64,000 nucleotides of DNA, taken from assembly GCF_002355335.1 (NCBI RefSeq), contig NZ_AP014946.1, positions 496,001 through 560,000 of the forward strand. The letters run 5' to 3'. The DNA is from Variibacter gotjawalensis (GTDB lineage Bacteria; Pseudomonadota; Alphaproteobacteria; Rhizobiales; Xanthobacteraceae). The position numbers were made by a program, and so were the translations under genes. Below are positions 44,855 to 53,539 of this stretch, piece after piece (position 1 is the stretch's first letter; each line of letters opens with the position of its first letter). The notes below the pieces were generated by a model. The model saw nothing but the letters and a program-made list of their open reading frames with translations. It searched no databases and had not been told where the DNA came from.

Positions 44855-45235
44855 ATGACTGATTCGGTCGATCGCCTGCATGCGGCCGTTCTCGCCGCCC
44901 GGACTGCAGACCCAGAGTCGTCGCGCACCGCGCGGCTGCTGCGCCAGGGACGCGCCAAAGCCGCCAAAAAGCTGGCCGAAGAAGCCGTCGAAGTCGTCAT
45001 CGATGCGGTCGACGGCCACAAAGACGCCGTCGTCCTTGAAAGCGCCGATCTCATCTACAATCTCGTCGTGCTTTGGGTCGCCGTTGGCATCAAGCCGCAG
45101 GAAGTGTGGCGCGAGATGGCACGGCGCGAGCGCCTGATGGGTCTCGCCGAGAAGCTGCCGAAGCAACCGCAGCCTGAGACCGAGAAGCGCGGTAAGGTCG
45201 TTGCGCTCGAAACGCGGCGCATCCGCAAGCGATAA
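44855..45235 (+). CDS. HisE-like phosphoribosyl-ATP pyrophosphatase (MazG fold)
   Basis: 126 aa. The helix ARLLRQGRAKAAKKLAEEAVEVVIDA with following ESADLIYNLVVLW is the conserved metal-binding MazG/HisE pattern (EExxE...ExxD). HisE splits PR-ATP to PR-AMP in histidine synthesis. The rest of the his operon is not here, so this may be a second HisE or a relative with another nucleotide substrate. ATG 44855 (MTDSVDRLHAAV) is preferred to TTG 44825. It carries an Arg/Lys-rich C-terminal extension not seen in short HisE proteins. Confidence 0.75.
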   Translation: MTDSVDRLHAAVLAARTADPESSRTARLLRQGRAKAAKKLAEEAVEVVIDAVDGHKDAVVLESADLIYNLVVLWVAVGIKPQEVWREMARRERLMGLAEKLPKQPQPETEKRGKVVALETRRIRKR

Positions 45236-45319
45236 TTCGAGAGCGCGCGCTTTATCGCCGCAGCAATATTCGCGGAACGAAAAGCCGCTATAAGGCTCCC
45301 GACGGATTCGGGAGTCTGA

Positions 45320-45901
45320 ATGATCAAGCGACTTTATGATTGGTGCATCGGCCTTGCCGAGAAGCCGAACGCCAAATGGGCGCTCGCCGGCGTGTCGTTT
45401 GCCGAGAGCTCGTTCTTCCCGATACCGCCTGACGCGATGCTGGTGCCGATGGCGCTGGCGCGTCCGGATCGCGCCTATGTCTACGCGACCTATTGCACGA
45501 TTGCGTCGGTGCTTGGCGGGATCTTGGGCTATTTCATCGGTCTCTTGCTGTACGACTCGGTCGGCGCGCTGGTGATCAAGGCGTATGGCTACGGATCTCG
45601 CGCGGAAGAATTTCGCGCCGCCTATGCGCAATGGGGCGCCTGGATCATCCTGCTCAAGGGCCTGACGCCGATCCCGTACAAGCTGGTGACGATCACGTCC
45701 GGCTTCGCGGGGTACAGCCTGCCGCTGTTCATTCTCTTTTCGGTCATCACGCGCGGCGCACGGTTCTTCATCCTCGCATTCCTGCTGCACCGCTACGGTC
45801 CGGCGGCGCGCGAGATCATCGAGAAACGGCTCGGCCTGTGGGCCGGATTGTTCGCGGCCGGTCTTATCGGTGGCGCGCTTGTCGTGTGGTGGCTGGCTTA
45901 A
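45320..45901 (+). CDS. DedA/YqaA-type SNARE-associated membrane protein
   Basis: 193 aa with several hydrophobic helices. The stretch AESSFFPIPPDAMLVPMALARP and the later KGLTPIPYKLVTITSGFAGYSLP, with a re-entrant-looking Pro-rich loop, are marks of DedA/VTT proteins (YqaA branch). They act in lipid flipping or membrane homeostasis. ATG 45320 follows the ribosome site CGGGAG. Single gene followed by a family A palindrome. Confidence 0.9.
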   Translation: MIKRLYDWCIGLAEKPNAKWALAGVSFAESSFFPIPPDAMLVPMALARPDRAYVYATYCTIASVLGGILGYFIGLLLYDSVGALVIKAYGYGSRAEEFRAAYAQWGAWIILLKGLTPIPYKLVTITSGFAGYSLPLFILFSVITRGARFFILAFLLHRYGPAAREIIEKRLGLWAGLFAAGLIGGALVVWWLA

Positions 45902-45910
45902 CTCGAAGCT

Positions 45911-46057
45911 GGTCATTCCGGGGCGCGTTGCGCAAAGCTCGCGAAGCGCGCAGCGCAATCGCGAGCCCGGAATCGATACTCCGTTTCACCCAATGCAGCG
46001 CAGGGGTTATGGATCCCGGCCCTCACGGCGCTCCGCGCCCGCTCTGCCGGGATGACC
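45911..46057. repeat. long intergenic palindrome, family A, second copy
   Basis: GGTCATTCCGG (45911-45921) and CCGGGATGACC (46047-46057) form the outer arms with one mismatch. The middle contains GGGTTATGGATCCCGGC, matching the TATGGATCCCGGC arm of the copy at 9917-10063. It lies between the DedA gene and the convergent LytTR gene. Confidence 0.85.
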
Positions 46058-46075
46058 ACGATCGAACGTTCGGGC

Positions 46076-47041
46076 TCAACGCGTAACAAGCACACTCACC
46101 CGATCGCGGTAACTGCGGCTACCGGCAATAATCTCGCCCGTATCCATCTCGGCCTCGAAGCCGCCTGAGCTAAGCGTCGTCACGCGGCGCAACCGCTTCG
46201 CGTTGACAAGCCGCGTGCGGTGAACCCGCACGAGGCCGAACCGCGCAAGGCGCTCCTCTTCGGCCTGCAAAGTGCCGCGAATGAGATGCTTCGCACCATC
46301 CGCCATGCCGTATTCGATGTAGTTGCCGGCCGACGCGACGGAGACGATGTCCGCGGGATCGACGCGCACATTCGTACTGCCGTCGCGTAACCAGAGCTCA
46401 CGGGGAATTTGATCGCCTTGCGCGACCGCGACGATTTTCGATGGTTGATCCAGCCCCAACCGGCGCGCCGCATAAAAGACGACGGCGAGCAGCGCGTAGA
46501 GGATCGCATCCTTTCGAGCCTCGTAGAGAATGTTGCTCGTGCTGAACGCATAGACATACGGCTCGGCGCTCGCCATCGCGTAGATCGCTTTTCGCAGCAC
46601 GACCAACCCGGCGATATGCGCGAACAGAAATCCGGCTGCCCCAACAACATGCGCCGCGATCTTCAGCACGAGCGGCCGGTTCGCGAGCGTCCATAGCACG
46701 AGACGCCGGACCAGCGGCGCCAGCGCGACGATCGTCAGCCCGCTCGTCCATTCCCAGACGAACGGCTTCCACGCTTCGATCGTCCGGCCGGAGAAGCGCG
46801 CGATGTCGGCCTGCTGCGACAGCGCGTTCATCGTCGTTACCGCGAAGGTGATCAGCGCGATCGCGCCGTAGATCAGCGAAACACGGCGCCGTTCGTCCGA
46901 TTCGCGTCCGAAATTCGTCCCGGAAAGCCGTTCATTCGTCCCAGCGCCTGCCTTTCCGTCACCGCGCGCGGCAGCTTCGCCCCGTGCCGGATCGACGGAT
47001 TCGCTCCCATCTGGCTTCGTTTCGGCATCAATTCGGGACAT
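46076..47041 (-). CDS. membrane-bound LytTR-family transcription regulator
   Basis: 321 aa. A 60-residue hydrophilic N-tail is followed by four membrane helices (VSLIYGAIALITFAVTTM, WTSGLTIVALAPLVR, AAHVVGAAGFLFAHIAGLVV, ILYALLAVVFYAAR). The C-terminal 100 residues form a LytTR DNA-binding domain (STNVRVDPADIVSVASAGNYIEY...RVHRTRLVNAKRLR...). Single-component membrane sensors of this design often govern an adjacent gene, here the divergent acyltransferase whose start is only 17 bases away. The signal is unknown. ATG 47041 (MSRIDAET) chosen. Confidence 0.88.
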   Translation of the reverse strand: MSRIDAETKPDGSESVDPARGEAAARGDGKAGAGTNERLSGTNFGRESDERRRVSLIYGAIALITFAVTTMNALSQQADIARFSGRTIEAWKPFVWEWTSGLTIVALAPLVRRLVLWTLANRPLVLKIAAHVVGAAGFLFAHIAGLVVLRKAIYAMASAEPYVYAFSTSNILYEARKDAILYALLAVVFYAARRLGLDQPSKIVAVAQGDQIPRELWLRDGSTNVRVDPADIVSVASAGNYIEYGMADGAKHLIRGTLQAEEERLARFGLVRVHRTRLVNAKRLRRVTTLSSGGFEAEMDTGEIIAGSRSYRDRVSVLVTR

Positions 47042-47058
47042 GCGCCAAGAGAACCACA

Positions 47059-48249
47059 ATGAAAACCGATCAAATCGCCGAACGCCGCATCGATTTGGAC
47101 TGGCTCCGCATCGCCGCCTTCGGCCTGCTCATCCTCTACCACGTCGGGATGCTCTACGTACCCTGGACCTTCCACGTGAAGAGCGTCCACGCGGGCCCCG
47201 CCCTCGAACCGCTGATGCTGGCGGTCAATCCGTGGCGGCTCGGGCTGTTGTTCCTCATCTCGGGCGTTGCCAGCCGCTTCATGCTGCAGAAGGTTACGGC
47301 CGGCGGCTTCGCCCGCCAGCGCTCCGCCCGCCTTTTGATACCGCTGTTGTTCGGCATGCTGGTGATCGTGCCGCCGCAGAGCTACTTCGAGGTCGCGGCC
47401 AAATACGGCTTCACGGGCAGCTTCCTCGACTTCTATCTCCACGACTACCTTGGCTGGATGCACATGTACCGGACGCCCTCCGGCGTTAAGACCGGCCTCA
47501 TCCTGCCGACCTGGAACCATCTGTGGTTCGTCGTTTATCTCTGGGTCTACACGCTGGTCGCGGCCGTTGTTGCACTATCGCCTCGCGGGCTGAACGCCAT
47601 CGAGGGCCTCGCAGACCGGCATGTCACACCGTTGCGGCTCATCGTCGTCCCGATTGCGCTCCTCATCGCGTACCGCCTGACGCTCTCGCAATACCCGATG
47701 ACGCGCGCGCTATTCGACGATCCGTATGGCCACGCGCTTTATTTCACGATGTTCGCAATCGGCTTCGTCATCGCGCGCTCGGATCGCGCCTTGGACATCA
47801 TCGAACGCCTGCGTTGGCCGGCGCTGAGCCTTGCGGTCGCGAGCTATGTCGCCTTCATCGCGCTGCGCGGCAAAGGCTTTCCGACGCTCGGCGCTTTCAC
47901 TTACGGCATCAACGAATGGACCGCGACACTCACGATTCTCGGCTTCGGCCGTCGCTACCTCGGCCGCAGCGATGGCCCGGTGCGCCGCTATCTCACCGAC
48001 GCGATCTTCCCATATTACATCGTGCATCAAACCGCGCTGATCGCACTCGCGGTGTGGCTGAAGCCCTTCGCGCTGCCGGCGTTCACGGAATTCGCCGCGA
48101 TCGTCATCGGCACCGCGTTTTGCTGCGCCATCACGTACGAAATCGTTCGCCGCGTCCCGCTGCTGCGTGCACCGTTCGGACTGCGGCGATCGGCTGCTGC
48201 TAAAGCTTCGCCACAGCCTCCGCGACCAGCGCATTGCGCCGCGCCTTGA
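47059..48249 (+). CDS. acyltransferase family 3 membrane protein
   Basis: 396 aa with about ten membrane helices. RRIDLDWLRIAAFGLLILYHVGML has the acyltransferase-3 first helix with its Arg and His, and the lumenal loop runs on to the MLYVPWTF region. The family O-acylates surface sugars or glucans (OpgC, OafA). It is divergent from the LytTR gene, which likely regulates it. The 3' end overlaps the convergent DJ-1-type gene by 50 bases. ATG 47059 with upstream GAGAACC. Confidence 0.88.
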   Translation: MKTDQIAERRIDLDWLRIAAFGLLILYHVGMLYVPWTFHVKSVHAGPALEPLMLAVNPWRLGLLFLISGVASRFMLQKVTAGGFARQRSARLLIPLLFGMLVIVPPQSYFEVAAKYGFTGSFLDFYLHDYLGWMHMYRTPSGVKTGLILPTWNHLWFVVYLWVYTLVAAVVALSPRGLNAIEGLADRHVTPLRLIVVPIALLIAYRLTLSQYPMTRALFDDPYGHALYFTMFAIGFVIARSDRALDIIERLRWPALSLAVASYVAFIALRGKGFPTLGAFTYGINEWTATLTILGFGRRYLGRSDGPVRRYLTDAIFPYYIVHQTALIALAVWLKPFALPAFTEFAAIVIGTAFCCAITYEIVRRVPLLRAPFGLRRSAAAKASPQPPRPAHCAAP

Positions 48250-48880
48250 ACGGTGCGGCTCTCTCGCGAAATCCTGCGACCACAGCCGCAGGTGCGCGAT
48301 CCGGCGATCCGGCGTCGAACGGCGGCGCCGGATTGTATTCGATGCGCAGCTGTATGGCTTCCGCCGTCGCGCGATCGTAAATCAGCGACACCAGCATCAA
48401 CGCGAAGTCGATGCCCGCCGTGACCCCGCCGCCCGTGACGCGATTGCGGTCGACGCAAACCCGCTCGGTCGACACCTCGACGCCGAAAGACGCGAGATTA
48501 TCCCGCGCGGTCCAATGCGTCGCCGCGCGATACCCCTTCAGCAATCCGGCTGCGGCGAGCACGAGCGAACCCGTGCAGACCGACGTGACGTAACGCGCGC
48601 CCGGCGCCTGCCGCCGCAGAAACGCGAGCGTCTCTTCGTCGTTGAGCAGATCGTCGGCGCCCGAACCACCCGGCACACAGATGACGTCAAGCTGCGGACA
48701 TTCGTCGTATGTGGTCGTCGGCGGAATCGCCAAAACCGAATCGCTAACGACCGGCTCCTTATTTTTCCATACGAGATGCAACTCTCGCTCTGGCAGAGAC
48801 GCGAACACTTGCAGCGGCCCTGTCATGTCGAGCTGCGTGATCTTCGGGAAAACGACGAAACCGATCTTCAACGGCGCCAT
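48200..48880 (-). CDS. DJ-1/PfpI family protein, isonitrile hydratase type
   Basis: 226 aa. The nucleophile elbow is VTSVCTGSLVLAAAGLL (Cys about 102) and the Asp/Glu pair FVVFPKITQLDMTGP opens the chain, as in Pseudomonas isonitrile hydratase (InhA) and GATase1-like enzymes. Reaction could be hydration of isonitriles or a glyoxalase-type step. ATG 48880 has GGAGGT five bases upstream; the ATG at 48892 overlaps that site. The 3' end lies inside the end of the convergent acyltransferase gene. Confidence 0.85.
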   Translation of the reverse strand: MAPLKIGFVVFPKITQLDMTGPLQVFASLPERELHLVWKNKEPVVSDSVLAIPPTTTYDECPQLDVICVPGGSGADDLLNDEETLAFLRRQAPGARYVTSVCTGSLVLAAAGLLKGYRAATHWTARDNLASFGVEVSTERVCVDRNRVTGGGVTAGIDFALMLVSLIYDRATAEAIQLRIEYNPAPPFDAGSPDRAPAAVVAGFRERAAPFKARRNALVAEAVAKL

Positions 48881-48925
48881 AGCGACCTCCATATTTGTTC
48901 AGAACTTTGCGCGAACCTATCGCAC

Positions 48926-49693
48926 TCAAACCGACGCCGTCATCCCACCGTCGACATAGAGCACGTGGCCGTTGACGAAACTCGACGCTGCCGATGCGAG
49001 GAATACGCAAGCGCCTGCAAGTTCGTGCAGCTCGCCCCAGCGTCCGGCCGGCGTGCGCTTTTCGACCCAGGTGTTGAACTCCGGATTGTCGATCAGCGCT
49101 TTGTTCAGCGGCGTCGCGAAATATCCCGGCGCAATCGCGTTGACGTTGAGGCCGTGCTTCGCCCAATCCGTCGCCATCCCTTTGGTCAGATTGGCGACCG
49201 CGCCCTTCGTCGCCGTGTAAGGCGCGATCGTCGGCCGCGCTAGCATCGAATTCACCGACGCGATGTTGATGATCTTACCGGCCTGCCGCTTAATCATGTG
49301 GCGCGCCACCGCCTGCCCGACATTGAAAACGCTCGAAATGTTGGTTCGCAAAATCCGCTCGAAATCCTCCGTCGCAAACTCGTCGAGCGGCCCGCGGATC
49401 TGGATGCCCGCATTGTTGACCAGGATATCGATCGGCCCTTGGCTCGCCTCGAACCCATCGACCGCGGCTTTCGCGGCCGCATAGTCCGCAACGTCGAACG
49501 CAAGCCGATACACTTTCGCGCCCTTCAGCTCTTTCGCTGCCACCTCGACCTTACCGGCATCGCGCCCGTTGACGATAACGGCGGCCCCCGCGTCGGCCAG
49601 CCCCTTCGCCAGCGCAAGCCCGATCCCTTGCGAGGAACCGGTCACCAATGCGGTCTTGCCGCTGAGATCGAATAGCTGCGATGCGTTCGCCAC
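48926..49693 (-). CDS. idnO: SDR oxidoreductase, gluconate 5-dehydrogenase (IdnO) type
   Basis: 255 aa. The motif TGSSQGIGLALAKGLA binds NAD(P), LVNNAGIQIRGP is the structural NNAG, catalytic Ser/Tyr/Lys are in NIASVNSMLARPTIAPYTATKGAV, and the C-terminus holds GHVLYVDGGM. This spacing suits gluconate/5-ketogluconate reductases. GTG 49693 follows a near-perfect GGAGGAA site, and earlier starts are rejected. It is divergent from the L-idonate 5-dehydrogenase-type gene, and the two would interconvert L-idonate, 5-ketogluconate and gluconate. Confidence 0.85.
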   Translation of the reverse strand: MANASQLFDLSGKTALVTGSSQGIGLALAKGLADAGAAVIVNGRDAGKVEVAAKELKGAKVYRLAFDVADYAAAKAAVDGFEASQGPIDILVNNAGIQIRGPLDEFATEDFERILRTNISSVFNVGQAVARHMIKRQAGKIINIASVNSMLARPTIAPYTATKGAVANLTKGMATDWAKHGLNVNAIAPGYFATPLNKALIDNPEFNTWVEKRTPAGRWGELHELAGACVFLASAASSFVNGHVLYVDGGMTASV

Positions 49694-49783
49694 GCGTTCC
49701 TCCGGTTTTTTCTTGCGACCTGCTCTCGTCTGTAGGAGGTATCGGGGAGGCTCGCAACAACAGGGCCGCGGGAGAAGACGCCG

Positions 49784-50818
49784 GTGCGATCGATTGTCAT
49801 TCACAAGGCGAAGGATTTGCGGATCGAGGAGCGCGAGCCGGAAGCGCTCGGCGCCGACCAGGTCGAGATCGCGATGGCGATGGGCGGCGTCTGCGGCTCT
49901 GACCTGCATTATTACAATCACGGCGCCATCGGCACGATCAAACTGCGTGAGCCGATGATACTCGGCCACGAAGTCTCCGGCCGCATCACCAAGCTCGGCG
50001 CCAATGTCGCGAACCTGAAGGTCGGCCAGCTCGTCGCGGTCTCGCCGTCGCGCCCATGTGGACATTGCCAGTATTGCGCCGAGGGCCTGCGCATCCATTG
50101 TCTCAACATGCGCTTCTACGGTTCGGCACTGCCGTTCCCGCACGTCCAGGGCGCTTTCCGCGAAGTGCTGATCGCCGATGCGCCGCAATGCGTTCCGGCC
50201 GACGGATTGTCCGCCGGCGAGGCCGCAATGGCCGAACCGCTCGCCGTCGTGCTTCATGCGACGCGGTTGGCCGGATCGCTTGTCGGCAAGCGCGTGCTGG
50301 TGACCGGCTCCGGCCCGATCGGCGTGCTCGCAATTCTCTCGGCGCGTCGCGCCGGCGCCGCCGAAATCGTCGCCACCGATCTGGCGGACTTCCCGCTCAC
50401 GCTCGCCCGCAAGGTCGGCGCCAATCATGCGCTGAACATGAAGACGCAGCCGGATGCGCTGACGCCTTATGCGGCCAACAAAGGAAGCTTCGGCGTTCTG
50501 TTCGAGTGCTCGGGTGCAGCTCCCGCGCTCGCCGCCGCAGTCCCCGCGCTACGCCCGCGCGCCGTCATCGTCCAGCTCGGCATCGGCGGCGACATGACGG
50601 TGCCGATGCAACAGATCACCGCAAGAGAGATCGAGCTGCGCGGCTCGTTCCGCTTCCACGAGGAATTCGCTGTCGCGGTCCGCATGATGCAGCAAGGCCT
50701 CATCGACGTGAAACCGCTCATCACGCACACGGTGCCGCTCGACCGCGCCGAAGATGCATTCCGTATCGCCAACGATCGCAGCCAAGCCATGAAGGCGCAG
50801 ATCGCTTTCAACGCCTGA
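49784..50818 (+). CDS. idnD: L-idonate 5-dehydrogenase-type zinc alcohol dehydrogenase
   Basis: 344 aa medium-chain dehydrogenase. Catalytic zinc ligands are Cys in GVCGSDLHYYNHG and His in ILGHEVSG; the structural-zinc cysteines are in RPCGHCQYCAEGLRIHC, and VTGSGPIGVLAILSARRAGA is the NAD site. The sequence around CGSDLHYYNHGAIG suits IdnD. GTG 49784 has GGGAGAAG upstream. It lies 90 bases divergent from the IdnO-type gene and 18 bases before the SAF-domain oxidoreductase gene, so an aldonate locus is likely. Threonine-type ADH is the alternative. Confidence 0.87.
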   Translation: MRSIVIHKAKDLRIEEREPEALGADQVEIAMAMGGVCGSDLHYYNHGAIGTIKLREPMILGHEVSGRITKLGANVANLKVGQLVAVSPSRPCGHCQYCAEGLRIHCLNMRFYGSALPFPHVQGAFREVLIADAPQCVPADGLSAGEAAMAEPLAVVLHATRLAGSLVGKRVLVTGSGPIGVLAILSARRAGAAEIVATDLADFPLTLARKVGANHALNMKTQPDALTPYAANKGSFGVLFECSGAAPALAAAVPALRPRAVIVQLGIGGDMTVPMQQITAREIELRGSFRFHEEFAVAVRMMQQGLIDVKPLITHTVPLDRAEDAFRIANDRSQAMKAQIAFNA

Positions 50819-50836
50819 CACGCAAGGAAAACAAGA

Positions 50837-52180
50837 ATGAATCTCAGTCATCTCCTCATGGCGCGCGAGAGCGCCGGTCGCCCGGTTACGGTCGGCCTTA
50901 TCGGCGCCGGCAAATTCGGCACGATGTTCCTCTCGCAAGCGCGATTGACCAAAGGCATCCACGTCGTCGGCATCGCGGACCTCAACGTCGAGCGCGCGCA
51001 TGCGCAGTTGCGCGGCGCCGGCTGGCCGAACGCACAGTATGACGTGACCTCGCTCGATGACGCGATCGCGCAGCGCAAGACGTTCGTCTCCGACAATGCG
51101 GCGGCACTGATTGCCGATCCGCGCGTCGAGGTCATCGTCGAGGCGACCGGCGTGCCGAGCGCCGGCATCGCGCATGCGCTCGATGCTTTTCGCAACGGCA
51201 AGCACGTCGTCATGGTCAACGTCGAAGCCGACGCGCTCGCGGGCCCGCTGCTGGCACAGCGCGCACAGGCCGCGGGTGTCGTCTACAGCATGGCGTGGGG
51301 CGATCAGCCGGCGCTCATCTGCGAGCATATCGATTGGGCGCGCACTTGCGGCTTCAAAGTGATCTCCGCCGGCAAAGGCACACGCTACGAGCCGCACTAT
51401 CACGCGTCGAATCCCTCGACCGTGTGGGACATTCTCGACAAGTATCTCAAAATCACAGACCGCAATTCGATCAATCCGAAGATGTTCAACTCCTTCATCG
51501 ACGGCACCAAGTCGGGCATCGAGATGACGGCCGTGTGCAACGCGACCGGCCTCTCGCCGCAATCCGGCGGCCTTGCCTTCCCGCCGGCATCGCGCTTCGA
51601 ACTCGCCGACATCTGCAAACCAAAAAGCGACGGTGGCACGCTCGAGCGCGAAGGCGTCACCGAAGTCGTCTCGTCAGTTACGCGCGACGGAAAGGACGTG
51701 CCGCATCACCTCGCGATGGGCACTTACGTCGTGTTCGAAGGCGAAACCGAATACGCCCGCCGCTGCTTCTCGGAGTATCATCTGCTTCCGGATCAGAGCG
51801 GACGCTTCGCCGCGCTCTATCGCCCCGTGCACATGATCGGGCTTGAACTCGGCGTTTCGGTTGCCTCGGCGGCGCTGCGCAAAGAGCCGACCGGCGTCGC
51901 CACCGGCTTCCGCTCCGACGTCGTCGCGACCACGAAGCGCGCGCTGAAAGCCGGCGAATTCCTCGACGGCGAGGGCGGTTATTGTGTGTGGGGCAAGCAG
52001 GCGAGCGCGCAGCGTTCGCTCGACGGCGGCTTGCTGCCGCTCGGCCTCGCGCACAACGTCAAGCTCAAGCGCGATGTCGTCGAGGGCGAAGAGCTCAAAT
52101 GGACCGACGTCGAATACGACGCCAACGACATGGCGGTGCGTTTCCGCCGCGAGATGGAAGAGGTTTTCCGGCCGCGCTGA
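50837..52180 (+). CDS. NAD(P)-dependent oxidoreductase with C-terminal SAF-like domain
   Basis: 447 aa. The N-terminal Rossmann part RPVTVGLIGAGKFGTMFLSQA and EVIVEATGVPSAGIAHAL is like homoserine dehydrogenases and Gfo/Idh/MocA proteins; the middle SAGKGTRYEPHYHASNPSTVWD and NSFIDGTKSGIEM have no well-known enzyme label. The last 80 residues (ALKAGEFLDGEGGYCVWGK...LPLGLAHNVKLKRDVVEGE) resemble a SAF domain as found in sialate-synthase-like and altronate proteins. It sits directly downstream of the IdnD-type gene, so it may act on a sugar acid. ATG 50837 with AGGAAAAC. Confidence 0.8.
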   Translation: MNLSHLLMARESAGRPVTVGLIGAGKFGTMFLSQARLTKGIHVVGIADLNVERAHAQLRGAGWPNAQYDVTSLDDAIAQRKTFVSDNAAALIADPRVEVIVEATGVPSAGIAHALDAFRNGKHVVMVNVEADALAGPLLAQRAQAAGVVYSMAWGDQPALICEHIDWARTCGFKVISAGKGTRYEPHYHASNPSTVWDILDKYLKITDRNSINPKMFNSFIDGTKSGIEMTAVCNATGLSPQSGGLAFPPASRFELADICKPKSDGGTLEREGVTEVVSSVTRDGKDVPHHLAMGTYVVFEGETEYARRCFSEYHLLPDQSGRFAALYRPVHMIGLELGVSVASAALRKEPTGVATGFRSDVVATTKRALKAGEFLDGEGGYCVWGKQASAQRSLDGGLLPLGLAHNVKLKRDVVEGEELKWTDVEYDANDMAVRFRREMEEVFRPR

Positions 52181-52183
52181 CTT

Positions 52184-53539
52184 TTACGCCGCGCGCAACT
52201 TCGCGAGGAGCGAGCTGACCTTCGCATCGATGTTGGCGGCAAGTTCCGCCAACGATTGCGCGGCGACATCGGCTTCGCTGGCTGCCGCACCGGTCTCGTC
52301 CATCGCGGCAGCAACCGCCTTCGCACCGTCGAGCACGACATTCGTGCTCGCGGCTGCATCGGATGCGCCATCCGCAATCACCTGCGTGACGTCGGACTGA
52401 CGCATCACCTTGTCGGCCATGGTCTCCGCGATATCGGCGATCTGCCCGATCGTGCGCGTGATCGATCCGATCTTGTCGACGCATTCGCGAGTCGCGCTCT
52501 GCACTTGCGCGATCTGGCGTGCTATCTCGCCGGTGGCGCGGCTCGTGGCCGCCGACAGGCTCTTCACTTCAGATGCAACGACCGAAAATCCCTTGCCGGA
52601 ATCGCCAGCCCGCGCCGCTTCGATTGTCGCATTGAGCGCCAGCAGGTTCGTTTGCGACGCGATTTGTGAGATGAAATCGACGATAGAGCCGATCTTCTCC
52701 GTCGCGCCCACCAGGGCCTGCATCGATCGATCTGCCGCAACAACATCCGCTGCCGCGACCGCCGCGACTTCTCGGCTGAAGCGCGATTGCTCGTGGATCG
52801 CTCGGATCGAGCCCGACAAGACTTCAGCGCCGTCCGCGGTCGAGCGGATATGCTGATCGCTGACACGCCAGGCCGTTTCGGTCCGCGCCGCCTTGTCTTT
52901 CGCGCTAGTGGCTAGATCCTGCGTCGCTGACGCCGATCGAGACACCGTGCGCGACGTCTGCTCGAGCGCGCCGCGCATCTCCTGCATGCCGCGCTGACAT
53001 TCCTCGGTCGCAGCCTCCACGGCATTCTGCCGAACCCGGGCCGCCGCGCGCATCGCCTGCTGCTCGAGCGAGATCGCAACCAGTCCATCGATCGCGATCA
53101 AACGCTGCACGGCCGCGCAAGCTTTCGCAGCGCGCACGCCCGAATACCAACGCCGTTTGCCGATCGTTGCGAACAGATGCAGAGACAGTTCGTAGCCCAG
53201 AATCACATGCATGCGCGAGCCGGAGAGGATCGCCCGCTCCGCCGCCATGGTGCGCTCCATCGAGCGCGCATAATCCTCGCTCCATTCGCAAGCGAACAAC
53301 AACGAGAAATGCCGTTGCTGCATAGCAGCGAGCGAGGCGTATTCATCGCCGAGCTTCACCCAGACATCGGGCATCAGCGCGCGGCCACGGCCGACCGTCT
53401 CCTGGATCACCTGGCCGATCAGTTCTTCCACGTCCGGCCGCAAGGCGCGGCAGATGGCTTGCGCATCCTCGTCGAGCGCGAAGATCGACGAACGCACTCT
53501 GATTTGTTCGATCGTCGTCGCTTGGGGGCGCTGCATCAT
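52184..53539 (-). CDS. soluble chemoreceptor with globin-like N-domain (Glu at proximal His site)
   Basis: 451 aa cytoplasmic methyl-accepting chemotaxis protein, no membrane helices. Residues about 25-180 align with globin-coupled sensor domains ([21 protein letters not shown]... matching HWARLFSGRFDAAYVASV-like family sequence), but the position of the heme-binding His is Glu about 101. The C-terminal signalling tip is [36 protein letters not shown] and following EVKSL. It would act on a CheA array. ATG 53539 overlaps the stop of the preceding receptor (TGATG). Its stop is three bases from the convergent SAF-domain oxidoreductase. Confidence 0.88.
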   Translation of the reverse strand: MMQRPQATTIEQIRVRSSIFALDEDAQAICRALRPDVEELIGQVIQETVGRGRALMPDVWVKLGDEYASLAAMQQRHFSLLFACEWSEDYARSMERTMAAERAILSGSRMHVILGYELSLHLFATIGKRRWYSGVRAAKACAAVQRLIAIDGLVAISLEQQAMRAAARVRQNAVEAATEECQRGMQEMRGALEQTSRTVSRSASATQDLATSAKDKAARTETAWRVSDQHIRSTADGAEVLSGSIRAIHEQSRFSREVAAVAAADVVAADRSMQALVGATEKIGSIVDFISQIASQTNLLALNATIEAARAGDSGKGFSVVASEVKSLSAATSRATGEIARQIAQVQSATRECVDKIGSITRTIGQIADIAETMADKVMRQSDVTQVIADGASDAAASTNVVLDGAKAVAAAMDETGAAASEADVAAQSLAELAANIDAKVSSLLAKLRAA

